Shown piece after piece: positions 18,889-27,511 of a DNA stretch of 64,000 bases. The notes below the pieces were generated by a model. The model made no database searches. It worked only from the letters and a program-made list of their open reading frames with translations, and was not told the DNA's origin. Origin of the DNA: Verrucomicrobiaceae bacterium (GTDB lineage: Bacteria; Verrucomicrobiota; Verrucomicrobiia; Verrucomicrobiales; Verrucomicrobiaceae); NCBI GenBank assembly GCA_027490195.1, contig JAIXYN010000069.1, positions 1 to 64,000 of the forward strand, given 5' to 3'. A program made the translations under genes and the position numbers. Numbering within the stretch: position 1 is the first letter of the stretch; each line of letters begins with the position of its first letter.

Positions 18889-21135
18889 ATGAACTTCCGC
18901 CTGCTTTGTCTCCTGCTGGCTACCCTCCTGGGGACCCCATCCACTCATGCTGCTGGTGATCCCGCGCAGCTGACGCTGGCCTCCATTTTCACCGACGAAG
19001 AGTACAAGGAGGAAAAACTGGAGGCCCTGCACTGGAGCACGAAGGGGGAGTATTATTTTTCTCTCGAACCGCTCGGCAAGGACAAGGATGGTAAAGAAAT
19101 TCCCGGCAAAGATCTTGTCCGGCATGAGGTTGCCACAGGCCTGCAGACGATCATCGCTTCAGCGAAAACTCTGACGGCTCCTGGCGAAAAGAAGCCGCTG
19201 AGCGTGGACAGCTTCGAGTTCTCCAAGGACGAGTCGCAGGTGCTGCTGTTTGCCAACACGCGCAAGGTCTGGCGCAAGAACACGCGTGGCGACTACTGGG
19301 TGCTGAATGTGGCGACCGGAGCTCTGCGTAAGCTAGGCGGAGATGCCGCGCCTGCGACGCTGATGTTTACCAGGTTTTCACCCGATGGCAGCCGCGTGGC
19401 TTATGTGCAGAAGAACAACCTGTACGTGCAAAATCTGGCGGACATGAAGATCACTGCGCTGACGGCGGATGGCTCCGCCACGCTCATCAATGGCACTTCC
19501 GACTGGGTGAACGAGGAAGAGTTGGATTTGCGCGATGGCTTTCGCTGGAGCCCCGATAGCGCGCGCTTGTTGTTCTGGCAGTTTAATACCCAGGACGTGA
19601 AGCGCTTCACCTTGGTCAATCATGCGGATGGGCGCTATCCGCGCATCACCTCGTTTCCTTATCCCAAGGCGGGTGAGAAAAACTCCGCCACGCGTCTCGG
19701 TTTGGTGTCTGTATCAGGAGGTGGTATCACATGGCTGACCGTGCCGGGAGATCCGCGTGAGCATTACCTGCCCCATGCCGAATGGACGCCGGATGGCAAG
19801 GCAGTGCTGCTGCAGCAGTTCAACCGCTTGCAAAACACACTGCATGTCATGCGCGCAGATCCTGCCACGGGGGCCACGCAGCTGGTGCTCACGGAGACCG
19901 ACAAAGCCTGGGTGGACAACAAGAACACCATTCGCTGGATCGGTGAGGATTTCCTCTGGCTCAGCGAGCGCAGCGGCTGGCGCCATGCCTATCGCGCCAC
20001 CTTGGGGGGTGAAGTGACTGCCATCACGCAGGGTGAGTTTGATGTCATTGACGTCAAACAGGTCGATGCCAAAGGCGGATGGCTTTACTATGATGCCTCT
20101 CCCACCAATGCCACGCAGAGGTATCTTTATCGCAGCAGTCTCAAGGGCGGCGAGCCACAGCGGCTTTCGCCCGCAGATCAGCCGGGTACGCACAACTACA
20201 ACATGACCGAGGATGCGCAGTGGGCGGTGCATACGTACTCGACCGCGATCTCGCCACCTGTGATTCAGTTGGTCTCTCTGCCTGATCACAAAACGATGCG
20301 TGTGCTCAAGTCGCAGGGCAAGCTGCTTGAAAAACTGGCCGCACTCAAGCTGCCGAAAGTCGAGTTCATGCGCGTGGACATTGGCGGTGGCGTCTCATGC
20401 GATGCTCTTTGCATCACCGCGCAGGATTTGGACAAGTCGCGCAAACACCCGCTGCTCATGCATGTCTATGGCGAGCCCGCAGGGCAGACCGTGCGCGATG
20501 CCTGGAGCGGGCAGCGTGGGCTCTGGCACTGGATGCTGGCGCAGCAGGGCTATGTGGTCGCCAGCGTGGACACACGCGGCACGCCGAGCCCGCGCGGACG
20601 TGACTGGCGCAAGAGCATCCATTTTCAGCTGGGTATCATGAACTCCAGGGAAGAGGCGGCAGCCACGAAGGCATTGCTGGAGCGCTTCACGTTTCTTGAT
20701 CCGAAGCGTGTGGGCATCTGGGGCTGGAGCGGCGGCGGCAGCAGCAGTTTGGACGCCATCTTCCGCTACCCCGATCTTTATCAAACTGCCATGGCCGTGG
20801 CCCCTGTGCCAGACCGCCAGCTCTATGACACCATCTATGAAGAGCGCTACATGGGGCTGCCCAAGACCAATGCGGAAGGTTATCGACTCGGCTCTCCCAT
20901 CACCCATGCAGCGGCTTTGAAGGGGAATCTGCTCATCGTTCACGGCACGGGCGATGACAACGTGCACTACCAGGGCACGGAGAAGCTCATCAACGAACTC
21001 GTCGCTAAAAACAAACACTTCAGCGTCATGCCCTATCCCAATCGTGACCACGCCATCAACACCGGCAAAGGCACTCAGCGTCATCTTTATGAGATGATGA
21101 CGAACTACCTGCATCAGCATCTCCCAGTGAACTGA
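18889..21135 (+). CDS. S9 family serine peptidase (DPP IV-like prolyl oligopeptidase)
   Basis: N-terminal propeller (DWVNEEELDLRDGFRWSPD) and C-terminal catalytic domain with GWSGGGSS, HGTGDDNVHYQ, NRDHAI. Confidence 0.93.
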   Translation: MNFRLLCLLLATLLGTPSTHAAGDPAQLTLASIFTDEEYKEEKLEALHWSTKGEYYFSLEPLGKDKDGKEIPGKDLVRHEVATGLQTIIASAKTLTAPGEKKPLSVDSFEFSKDESQVLLFANTRKVWRKNTRGDYWVLNVATGALRKLGGDAAPATLMFTRFSPDGSRVAYVQKNNLYVQNLADMKITALTADGSATLINGTSDWVNEEELDLRDGFRWSPDSARLLFWQFNTQDVKRFTLVNHADGRYPRITSFPYPKAGEKNSATRLGLVSVSGGGITWLTVPGDPREHYLPHAEWTPDGKAVLLQQFNRLQNTLHVMRADPATGATQLVLTETDKAWVDNKNTIRWIGEDFLWLSERSGWRHAYRATLGGEVTAITQGEFDVIDVKQVDAKGGWLYYDASPTNATQRYLYRSSLKGGEPQRLSPADQPGTHNYNMTEDAQWAVHTYSTAISPPVIQLVSLPDHKTMRVLKSQGKLLEKLAALKLPKVEFMRVDIGGGVSCDALCITAQDLDKSRKHPLLMHVYGEPAGQTVRDAWSGQRGLWHWMLAQQGYVVASVDTRGTPSPRGRDWRKSIHFQLGIMNSREEAAATKALLERFTFLDPKRVGIWGWSGGGSSSLDAIFRYPDLYQTAMAVAPVPDRQLYDTIYEERYMGLPKTNAEGYRLGSPITHAAALKGNLLIVHGTGDDNVHYQGTEKLINELVAKNKHFSVMPYPNRDHAINTGKGTQRHLYEMMTNYLHQHLPVN

Positions 21136-21216
21136 TTTTTCCGTTTCACGAGCAGGGCGCGCGCCTAGCAGAAGGAGGTTGAATGTTCAGCGCCAAGGAA
21201 GAAGATGGAAAGATGA

Positions 21217-22488
21217 ATGACACATAAACTAACCATGCCTGGCATTGCAGGAGACGCCATCAGACGGGCCTTCATGCTGGGGGTGTGCATCTCAGCCTGC
21301 GGAGTTGTCTTCTACCCCGGCCCGGCTGGTATCACTTTTGCAGGAGGGTTTTTCATCAATGGAGCTGTACTTGAGCCTGCGATGCAAGAGAAAGTGAAGG
21401 CAGCGCTGCTCAAGCTCAAGGAAGCTCCAGCGGACATAGCTGCAATCGAGGTGCTGCTGTCCGTCGAGCCCCAAGTGGTGAAGACTGTGGGGACCAACCA
21501 ACACTTTTCCGGCAATGATCCGCTGCGAAACGAAGCATTGCAATGGTGCCAGACTTTGCAGCCAGTGGAGGTGTTGGTCGCCTGCCTCGACAAGGGGTCT
21601 GACGCAGCCATTCACTGGGCGCTGCGGCAAATCGTCTGGCGCAGTAGCAACGGTGGGTTTGATGAAAAAAGTCAGGCGCGGCTGATGCCCGGCATCGAGA
21701 AGGCGCTGGTAAAATCAGCGCCTGCGACGCGTGCGCAAGCCGTCCGGACCCTGGTAAACTGCCTGCCGTCTGAACGAAGGCTTTCGTTTCTCAAAGGCTT
21801 GCTCAAGGATCAGCCAGACGAAGTGATTGCGGCAGTCATCGAGGGACTGGCACCCATTCACGAGATCATTCCGGAGATCGAGGTCATCGTTAGCAAGTGG
21901 TTGAAAACTGCGGAGGACCCTATGTTATTGAATGCCTGCTGCAGTTACTGGTGGCTGGCGAAGGGACGCCAATCCGAGGCTGCCGTGAATGCGGATGAGA
22001 TCGCGCCCTTTGAACGGCTTGCCGCGCATGCGGATGCCACGGTGCGGGGTTCTGTGACGCGTGCCCTTTCTGGTGAGACCATCGCAGACCAGCCGCGTGC
22101 GGTGGCAATCTTGCTGCGCCTCACGTCCGACAAGGATTCTTTGGTGCAATGGCACGCCGTGCGTTCCTTGCGCCATGCCAACACTCTGGAGGTGAATGCC
22201 CGGCTGCGTGAGATCTTTGCTGCGCCCCCGTCATTGGACCTCAGGGCAGCTGCGATTGAGGTATTGGGCGTGTTCGGGAAGGAAAATCTTCCACTCCTAG
22301 TGGAGGCGGCAAAAACTGACCCTGAGCCGGGGGTGAGACAGAATGCGGTCTATGCCCTGCGGATGATCGGAACGCCTGAGGCGGGTGCGGCCCTGGAGGT
22401 GGCGGTAAAGGATGCCGATGCGAATGTGCAGAGAGAAGCTCGTGAGCAGCTTGAGTGGTACCGAAAAGAGCACTCGAAGAAGCCGTGA
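21217..22488 (+). CDS. HEAT-repeat domain-containing protein
   Basis: Repeats such as DKDSLVQWHAVRSLRHANTLEVNARLREIF and DPEPGVRQNAVYALRMIGTPEAGAALEVAVKDADANVQREAREQL. Confidence 0.8.
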   Translation: MTHKLTMPGIAGDAIRRAFMLGVCISACGVVFYPGPAGITFAGGFFINGAVLEPAMQEKVKAALLKLKEAPADIAAIEVLLSVEPQVVKTVGTNQHFSGNDPLRNEALQWCQTLQPVEVLVACLDKGSDAAIHWALRQIVWRSSNGGFDEKSQARLMPGIEKALVKSAPATRAQAVRTLVNCLPSERRLSFLKGLLKDQPDEVIAAVIEGLAPIHEIIPEIEVIVSKWLKTAEDPMLLNACCSYWWLAKGRQSEAAVNADEIAPFERLAAHADATVRGSVTRALSGETIADQPRAVAILLRLTSDKDSLVQWHAVRSLRHANTLEVNARLREIFAAPPSLDLRAAAIEVLGVFGKENLPLLVEAAKTDPEPGVRQNAVYALRMIGTPEAGAALEVAVKDADANVQREAREQLEWYRKEHSKKP

Positions 22489-22506
22489 GAGGCACGGGTT
22501 ACGCCA

Positions 22507-23586
22507 TCACGTCAGCCCAGCCTCAGCCAGACGCTCTTTCAGATCACTGGCCAGCAGGGCTTGAAGGATGCCCTCGACGCGGCCTTCCATGAATTGATCG
22601 AGGTTGTAGAGCGTGAGTTCGATGCGGTGATCGGTGACGCGGTTCTGTGGGTAGTTGTAGGTGCGGATCTTTTCCTCGCGCCCGCCGCTGCCGACCAGGC
22701 TTTTGCGGTTGGCGGAATACTTGGCGGCTTCTTCTTGTTGCTTCTTTTCCAGCAAGCGAGAGCGCAGAATACTGAGGGCCTTTTCCTTGTTCTTGATCTG
22801 GCTGCGGCCGTCCTGACAGCGGACGATAGTGCCGGTGGGAATGTGCAGCACCTGCACGGCGGAGTCCGTGGTGTTCACGCCCTGACCGCCTGCGCCGGAG
22901 GAGCGGCAGACTTCGATGCGGACTTCTTCGGACTTGAGTTCGAAATCGACTTCCTCGGCCTCGGGCATCACGGCCACGGTGGCGGCAGAGGTATGGATGC
23001 GGCCCTGCGCTTCGGTGGCGGGAACGCGCTGCACGCGATGCACACCGCTTTCGTATTTCATGACGCGGTAGACGTCTTCACCGCTGATCTTGACGATGAC
23101 TTCCTTGAACCCGCCGACTTCGGAGGGACTGGTGTCCAGCGATTCAATCTTCCAGCCACGGCCTTCCGCAAAGCGCGAGTACATGCGCAGCAGATCGGCG
23201 GCAAAGAGCGAGGCTTCATCACCGCCGGTGCCGGCGCGGATTTCGAGAATGATGTCGCGGCCTTCCAGCGGATCCGGCGGCAGAATGGATTCCTGGATGG
23301 CCTTTTCGAGATCCACGAGGCGCTGCTCCAGCACGGGGATTTCCGCAGCGGCCATCTCGGCGAATTCCTTGTCCTCCTGCGACTTGGCCATGACACGGCT
23401 CTCAGCCAGTTCCACCTGGGTTTTCTCAAACGAGTCCCATGAGGTCAGCAGGTTTTGCAGGCTGCGGTGTTCGCGCAGCATGTCGCCCGCCTTCTTGGCA
23501 TCGTCGTAGAAATTGGGGCGGCCGATGATGTCTTCGAGATCGGCGAAGCGGGTGCGTTTACCGGCGATGACGCCTGAGTAGTCCAT
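22507..23586 (-). CDS. prfA: peptide chain release factor 1
   Basis: GGQ motif SSGAGGQGVNTTDSAV; RAGTGGDEASLFAADLLRMY; VHRVQRVPATEAQGRIHTSAATVAVMPE. Confidence 0.96.
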   Translation of the reverse strand: MDYSGVIAGKRTRFADLEDIIGRPNFYDDAKKAGDMLREHRSLQNLLTSWDSFEKTQVELAESRVMAKSQEDKEFAEMAAAEIPVLEQRLVDLEKAIQESILPPDPLEGRDIILEIRAGTGGDEASLFAADLLRMYSRFAEGRGWKIESLDTSPSEVGGFKEVIVKISGEDVYRVMKYESGVHRVQRVPATEAQGRIHTSAATVAVMPEAEEVDFELKSEEVRIEVCRSSGAGGQGVNTTDSAVQVLHIPTGTIVRCQDGRSQIKNKEKALSILRSRLLEKKQQEEAAKYSANRKSLVGSGGREEKIRTYNYPQNRVTDHRIELTLYNLDQFMEGRVEGILQALLASDLKERLAEAGLT

Positions 23587-23599
23587 GAGAAGAAGAGGG

Positions 23600-23635
23600 A
23601 ATGACGAATGACGAAATCAGAATGACGAATGCAGG
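23600..23635. repeat. heptanucleotide repeat (GAATGAC)n, degenerate
   Basis: gaatgac gaatgac gaaatca gaatgac gaatgca, period 7. Confidence 0.8.
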
Positions 23636-23735
23636 GCGGCCAAGGTGACGGGGTCTCTGACCCCGCGTCTGGATAAGCGAAGCGATAACAGGGGGGCTTT
23701 TGCCGACGGGCGCGGTGTTCGAGCTGCGCTGAGCA

Positions 23736-23774
23736 AAAGAAAACGGTGTCCAGCACGAGGCATGGACACCGTTT
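23736..23774 (-). terminator. intrinsic terminator of rpmE
   Basis: ACGGTGTCC (23743-23751) / GGACACCGT (23764-23772) inverted repeat followed by TTTTCTTTT on the minus strand. Confidence 0.8.
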
Positions 23775-23797
23775 GACTAAAAACAGGGGGCTGTGAG

Positions 23798-24064
23798 CTA
23801 CGCTTCGGCAGCAACTTCGGCGGCAGGAGCAGCGGCTTCGAGCTTCGGAGCGGTGCGGCGGGCGCGGACGGAACCGTAGCGCTGGGCGAACTTGTCTACA
23901 CGGCCGGCGGTGTCGATGAAGCGCTGTTCACCGGTGAAATACGGGTGGCAGGCGGAGCAGATGCCGATACGAAGGTTTGGCACGGTCGAGATCGTGTTGT
24001 ACACGGCACCGCAGGTGCAAGTGATCGTCGTCTCGGTGGTCTTGGGATGGATGTTTTCTTTCAT
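23798..24064 (-). CDS. rpmE: 50S ribosomal protein L31
   Basis: MKENIHPKT...CTCGAVYNTISTVPNLRIGICSACHPYFTGEQRFIDTAGRVDKFAQRYG. Confidence 0.96.
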   Translation of the reverse strand: MKENIHPKTTETTITCTCGAVYNTISTVPNLRIGICSACHPYFTGEQRFIDTAGRVDKFAQRYGSVRARRTAPKLEAAAPAAEVAAEA

Positions 24065-24280
24065 GGTGGTGGGGAACCACGTGGTCAGGCGAGGCGTGGA
24101 ATGCTGCTTTCACCGGGGCGTGGGGGAGAGCAGATTAGTGGATTTTGAGGGATGGTCAAGAGGGGAGTGGGATGGGAAATCATCCTCACTCATGCCGGTT
24201 CCTCAGAACGCCAGCCCTCCCTGCAGCTCGCTCGGGCAGCCGTGGCTTGCCCCAGCCTGTTTTTGTTCTATTCTTGAGGG

Positions 24281-24520
24281 ATGACAATCACCCTTCCAGA
24301 CGATCCTGCTCTCGCCTCCTTGGGGGAGGAAGAAATCCGCATGGATCTGGCTTGCGGAGCATATGCCGCCGGGCATCTCTCCCGCCAGCTGGCGGCCGAT
24401 GTCGCCGGTGTCAGTCGTTTCGATTTTGATCAGGCGCTCTATGCAAGGCGCATTCCCTCCTTCACTGAGGAAATGCTGGCACATGACTTGGAAACCCTCC
24501 GCGAGCTTGGCAGCAGGTGA
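24281..24520 (+). CDS. UPF0175 family protein (putative antitoxin)
   Basis: LASLGEEEIRMDLACGAYAAGHLSRQLAADVAGVSRFDFDQALYARRIP; overlaps PIN-like gene by 4 bp. Confidence 0.85.
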   Translation: MTITLPDDPALASLGEEEIRMDLACGAYAAGHLSRQLAADVAGVSRFDFDQALYARRIPSFTEEMLAHDLETLRELGSR

Positions 24521-25008
24521 TTGTCGTCGCGGACACCTCCGTGATACTTAATCTCTGCTTCTTGGAGCAGCAGGATTTGCTGCATACGCTATTCGGAACC
24601 GTCTATGCCCCTCTTCAAGTGGAGGCAGAATTTCAGCGGCTCGCGGCTTCTGACCGGCGTTTTCTGGGACTGGTGTACCCAGGTTTTATAAAGCGTGCCA
24701 ACCCGCAAAGTGTGCATCATTCTTGGGCGCATTCTCCGGTTCTTCATGCAGGGGAAATCGCAGCGCTCTCCTTGGCGCTGGAACTGGGCGCGGATTTGGT
24801 GCTCATGGACGAGGCTGAGGGGCGTGCCGTTGCCACCTCGCTGCAACTGACCACTATGGGGTTGCTTGGCATCTTGATCCAGGCCAGACAACGCGACTTC
24901 ATACCTGCCGTGGCCCCCTTGCTGGAGCGACTTCAGCAGGAAGCTCGTTTCTGGATCGCGCAACCACTGCGAGATGCCGTGCTGCGTGCTGCTGGCGAAA
25001 ACGTCTGA
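24517..25008 (+). CDS. DUF3368/PIN-domain protein (putative toxin)
   Basis: MIVVADTSVILNLCFL...VHHSWAHSPVLHAGEIAALSLALELGADLVLMDEAEGRAVA. Confidence 0.87.
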   Translation: MIVVADTSVILNLCFLEQQDLLHTLFGTVYAPLQVEAEFQRLAASDRRFLGLVYPGFIKRANPQSVHHSWAHSPVLHAGEIAALSLALELGADLVLMDEAEGRAVATSLQLTTMGLLGILIQARQRDFIPAVAPLLERLQQEARFWIAQPLRDAVLRAAGENV

Positions 25009-25081
25009 CACCCTTGAGCAGCCCTTCGAGTACTCAACCCGCTGATAACTCCGCCCCCGTGGCTGCGTTACCGCGCACACC

Positions 25082-26905
25082 ATGATCCACCGCCTTTGTT
25101 TTCTCTTTGCGTTCGTCGTTTGCTCCCAGCTCCATGCGGCTCCGCCGAATGTGGTGGTGATGCTGGCGGATGATTCGGGGTGGGGGGATTATTCGATTCA
25201 TGGCAATACGAACCTGAAAACGCCGAACATCGATTCGCTGGCAAAGTCGGGGGCGCGGTTTGACCGCTTTTTCGTCTGTGCGCTGTGTGCGCCCACGCGG
25301 GGCGAGTTTCTTACGGGGCGGTACCATTCACGCGGCGGTGTGAAGGGCGTTTCGACGGGGTTGGAGCGGCTGAACACGGACGAGAAGACCATCGCGGACA
25401 GTTTTCTGGCTGCGGGTTATTCCACGGGTGCGTTTGGGAAGTGGCACAATGGAAGCCAGTGGCCCTACCACCCGAATGCGCGCGGATTTCAAGAATATGT
25501 GGGCTACACGGCGGGCCACTGGGGCGAGTATTTTGACCCGCCGCTGGAGCACAATGGGAAGATGTTCCGCGCCAAGGGATTCATCGTCGATGTGCTGGTG
25601 GGGAAGGCGATGGAGTTTATCGAAACCAACCGCGAAAAGCCGTTTTTCTGCTACATCCCGCTGACGACCCCGCACTCGCCTTTCAGCGTGCCGGACGAGC
25701 ATTGGGACAAGTTCAAAGACTCCCCGGTGGCGATGCGGGGTATCGAGGGTGAGAAGGAGGATCTCGCCGTGAGCCGCACGGTGCTGGCCATGATGGACAA
25801 CATCGACCTGAATGTGGGGAAGGTACTGAAGAAACTCGATGATTTGAAACTGAGCGAGAACACCATCGTGGTCTATTTCAGCGACAACGGCCCCAACAGC
25901 CCCCGCTGGAACGGCGGCATGAAGGGGAAAAAGGGCGTCACGGATGAAGGCGGGGTGCGCTCGGCGCTGTTCATGCGCTGGCCGGAGAAGATCAAGCAAG
26001 GCAGCACTATCACGCCGATTGCCGGGGCGATCGACCTGCTGCCGACGCTGACTTCGCTGGCGGGTGTGAAATTGGTGAGTACGAAGCCGCTGGATGGCTT
26101 GGATTTATCCAACCTGCTGCTCGGCGGTGAGTGGAAGCGCGGGCCTCGCGAACTCATGAATTACAATGGCGGAAAGCTCAGCGTGCGTTCGCAGACGCAC
26201 CGACTCGATGCGAGCGGCGCGTTGTTTGACATGGTGGCCGACCCAAATCAGACGAAGGACATCACGGCTGCGCAGCCGCAGATCGCTGCCGAACTCGCCG
26301 CCAAGGCCACGGCCTGGCACCAGGAGGTGTTTGGTAAGCCGTATGTATCTGCTCCTGCCGGTGCCAAAGGCAAGGGGCAGGGTAAGGCCAAGGGGAAAAA
26401 TCCGGGTGCGGAACCCTTCGCGGATGACCGGCCTTACCCGGTGGGCTACACCGAGTTTCCGATCACCCTGCTGCCTGCGCGCGATGGCATCCCGCATGGC
26501 GAGGTGAAGCGTAGTTCCGGAGCGCCGAACTGTTCCTACTTCGTGAACTGGAAGACGAAGGATGATGCCATGACTTGGGACATCGACGTCCACACCGCAG
26601 GTGACTATGAGGTGAGCATTGATTACGTCTGCCCGGAGGCCGATGCGGGAGCGACAGTGGAACTGAATTTCGATGGGGCTAAAACGACGGGCAAGGTTAC
26701 TCCAGGCTGGTATCCGCGTCTGCTGGATGATCAGGACCGTGCCTCACGCAAAGGTGAGAGCTACATGCGCGATTTTCACAGCCTGCCGCTTGGCACGATC
26801 AAGCTGCCTGCCAAGCGTGGTCTGCTCACGTTGCGTGCCCTGGAAATCCCAGGGCAGACGGTCATGGAAGTGCGGCGTGTGACGCTGACACTCAAGACAA
26901 ACTGA
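25082..26905 (+). CDS. sulfatase (arylsulfatase family, exported)
   Basis: Signal peptide; PPNVVVMLADDSGWGDYS; CAPTR (C-x-P-x-R) formylglycine site; GAFGKWHNG; VYFSDNGPNS. Confidence 0.94.
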   Translation: MIHRLCFLFAFVVCSQLHAAPPNVVVMLADDSGWGDYSIHGNTNLKTPNIDSLAKSGARFDRFFVCALCAPTRGEFLTGRYHSRGGVKGVSTGLERLNTDEKTIADSFLAAGYSTGAFGKWHNGSQWPYHPNARGFQEYVGYTAGHWGEYFDPPLEHNGKMFRAKGFIVDVLVGKAMEFIETNREKPFFCYIPLTTPHSPFSVPDEHWDKFKDSPVAMRGIEGEKEDLAVSRTVLAMMDNIDLNVGKVLKKLDDLKLSENTIVVYFSDNGPNSPRWNGGMKGKKGVTDEGGVRSALFMRWPEKIKQGSTITPIAGAIDLLPTLTSLAGVKLVSTKPLDGLDLSNLLLGGEWKRGPRELMNYNGGKLSVRSQTHRLDASGALFDMVADPNQTKDITAAQPQIAAELAAKATAWHQEVFGKPYVSAPAGAKGKGQGKAKGKNPGAEPFADDRPYPVGYTEFPITLLPARDGIPHGEVKRSSGAPNCSYFVNWKTKDDAMTWDIDVHTAGDYEVSIDYVCPEADAGATVELNFDGAKTTGKVTPGWYPRLLDDQDRASRKGESYMRDFHSLPLGTIKLPAKRGLLTLRALEIPGQTVMEVRRVTLTLKTN

Positions 26906-26973
26906 TTCATGGCATGATTCCTGATGTTGAATTAATGGTCTAACCAAGGAGATTCCCCCAAACCAACCCCTTC

Positions 26974-27393
26974 ATGAAATTGTTCCGCGCCTTTTTTCTC
27001 GTTCTTGCCCCGTTGTTTCTGGCTGCCTGTGGCTCCATCTCCCCCGTGCCTTCAGGTACTTCAGGGATCGTGATCGGTCCGAATGAAATCCGCGAATGCG
27101 GCCAGGGGAAGGTGCAATTTCCAGCTGGGGTGTACACAGCTGAGGTCGTGTCTGAAAAAGGCACGTATTACCTGGCACCCGAACTCATCCGGACCAAGGG
27201 GGTGCTCATGGGGCGTGCCGAGCGGGGGGGCATTTTTGTTTCCAACGCACCCGGAAACCCGCAGGCAGCCTGGTTTGGCGAATTGAGTGACACCGTGGAA
27301 GAAAAGCCAAGCACGCTGTTTGCGGCTGTTGGCATCAAAGCTCCGAAATTGTGGCCCTACACTCCACGGATTCCCTTTCAGACGAAAAAGTGA
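26974..27393 (+). CDS. putative lipoprotein, unknown function
   Basis: MKLFRAFFLVLAPLFLAACGS lipobox; RBS aaggag upstream. Confidence 0.65.
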   Translation: MKLFRAFFLVLAPLFLAACGSISPVPSGTSGIVIGPNEIRECGQGKVQFPAGVYTAEVVSEKGTYYLAPELIRTKGVLMGRAERGGIFVSNAPGNPQAAWFGELSDTVEEKPSTLFAAVGIKAPKLWPYTPRIPFQTKK

Positions 27394-27452
27394 TTTCTGC
27401 GTTCTTTGACTGACATTCCCCCCACATGTGGAGGATTCAAAGGTAAGTACTT

Positions 27453-27466
27453 TGACTGATCGGTCA
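27453..27466. promoter_or_regulatory. TetR-type operator-like inverted repeat TGACTGATCGGTCA
   Basis: Imperfect palindrome upstream of a TTGCGT-N16-TATAAT promoter-like sequence (27474-27501). Confidence 0.4.
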
Positions 27467-27511
27467 GTTTTCGTTGCGTAAATCGCTATAAAAACTATAA
27501 TTTGAGGCGAT

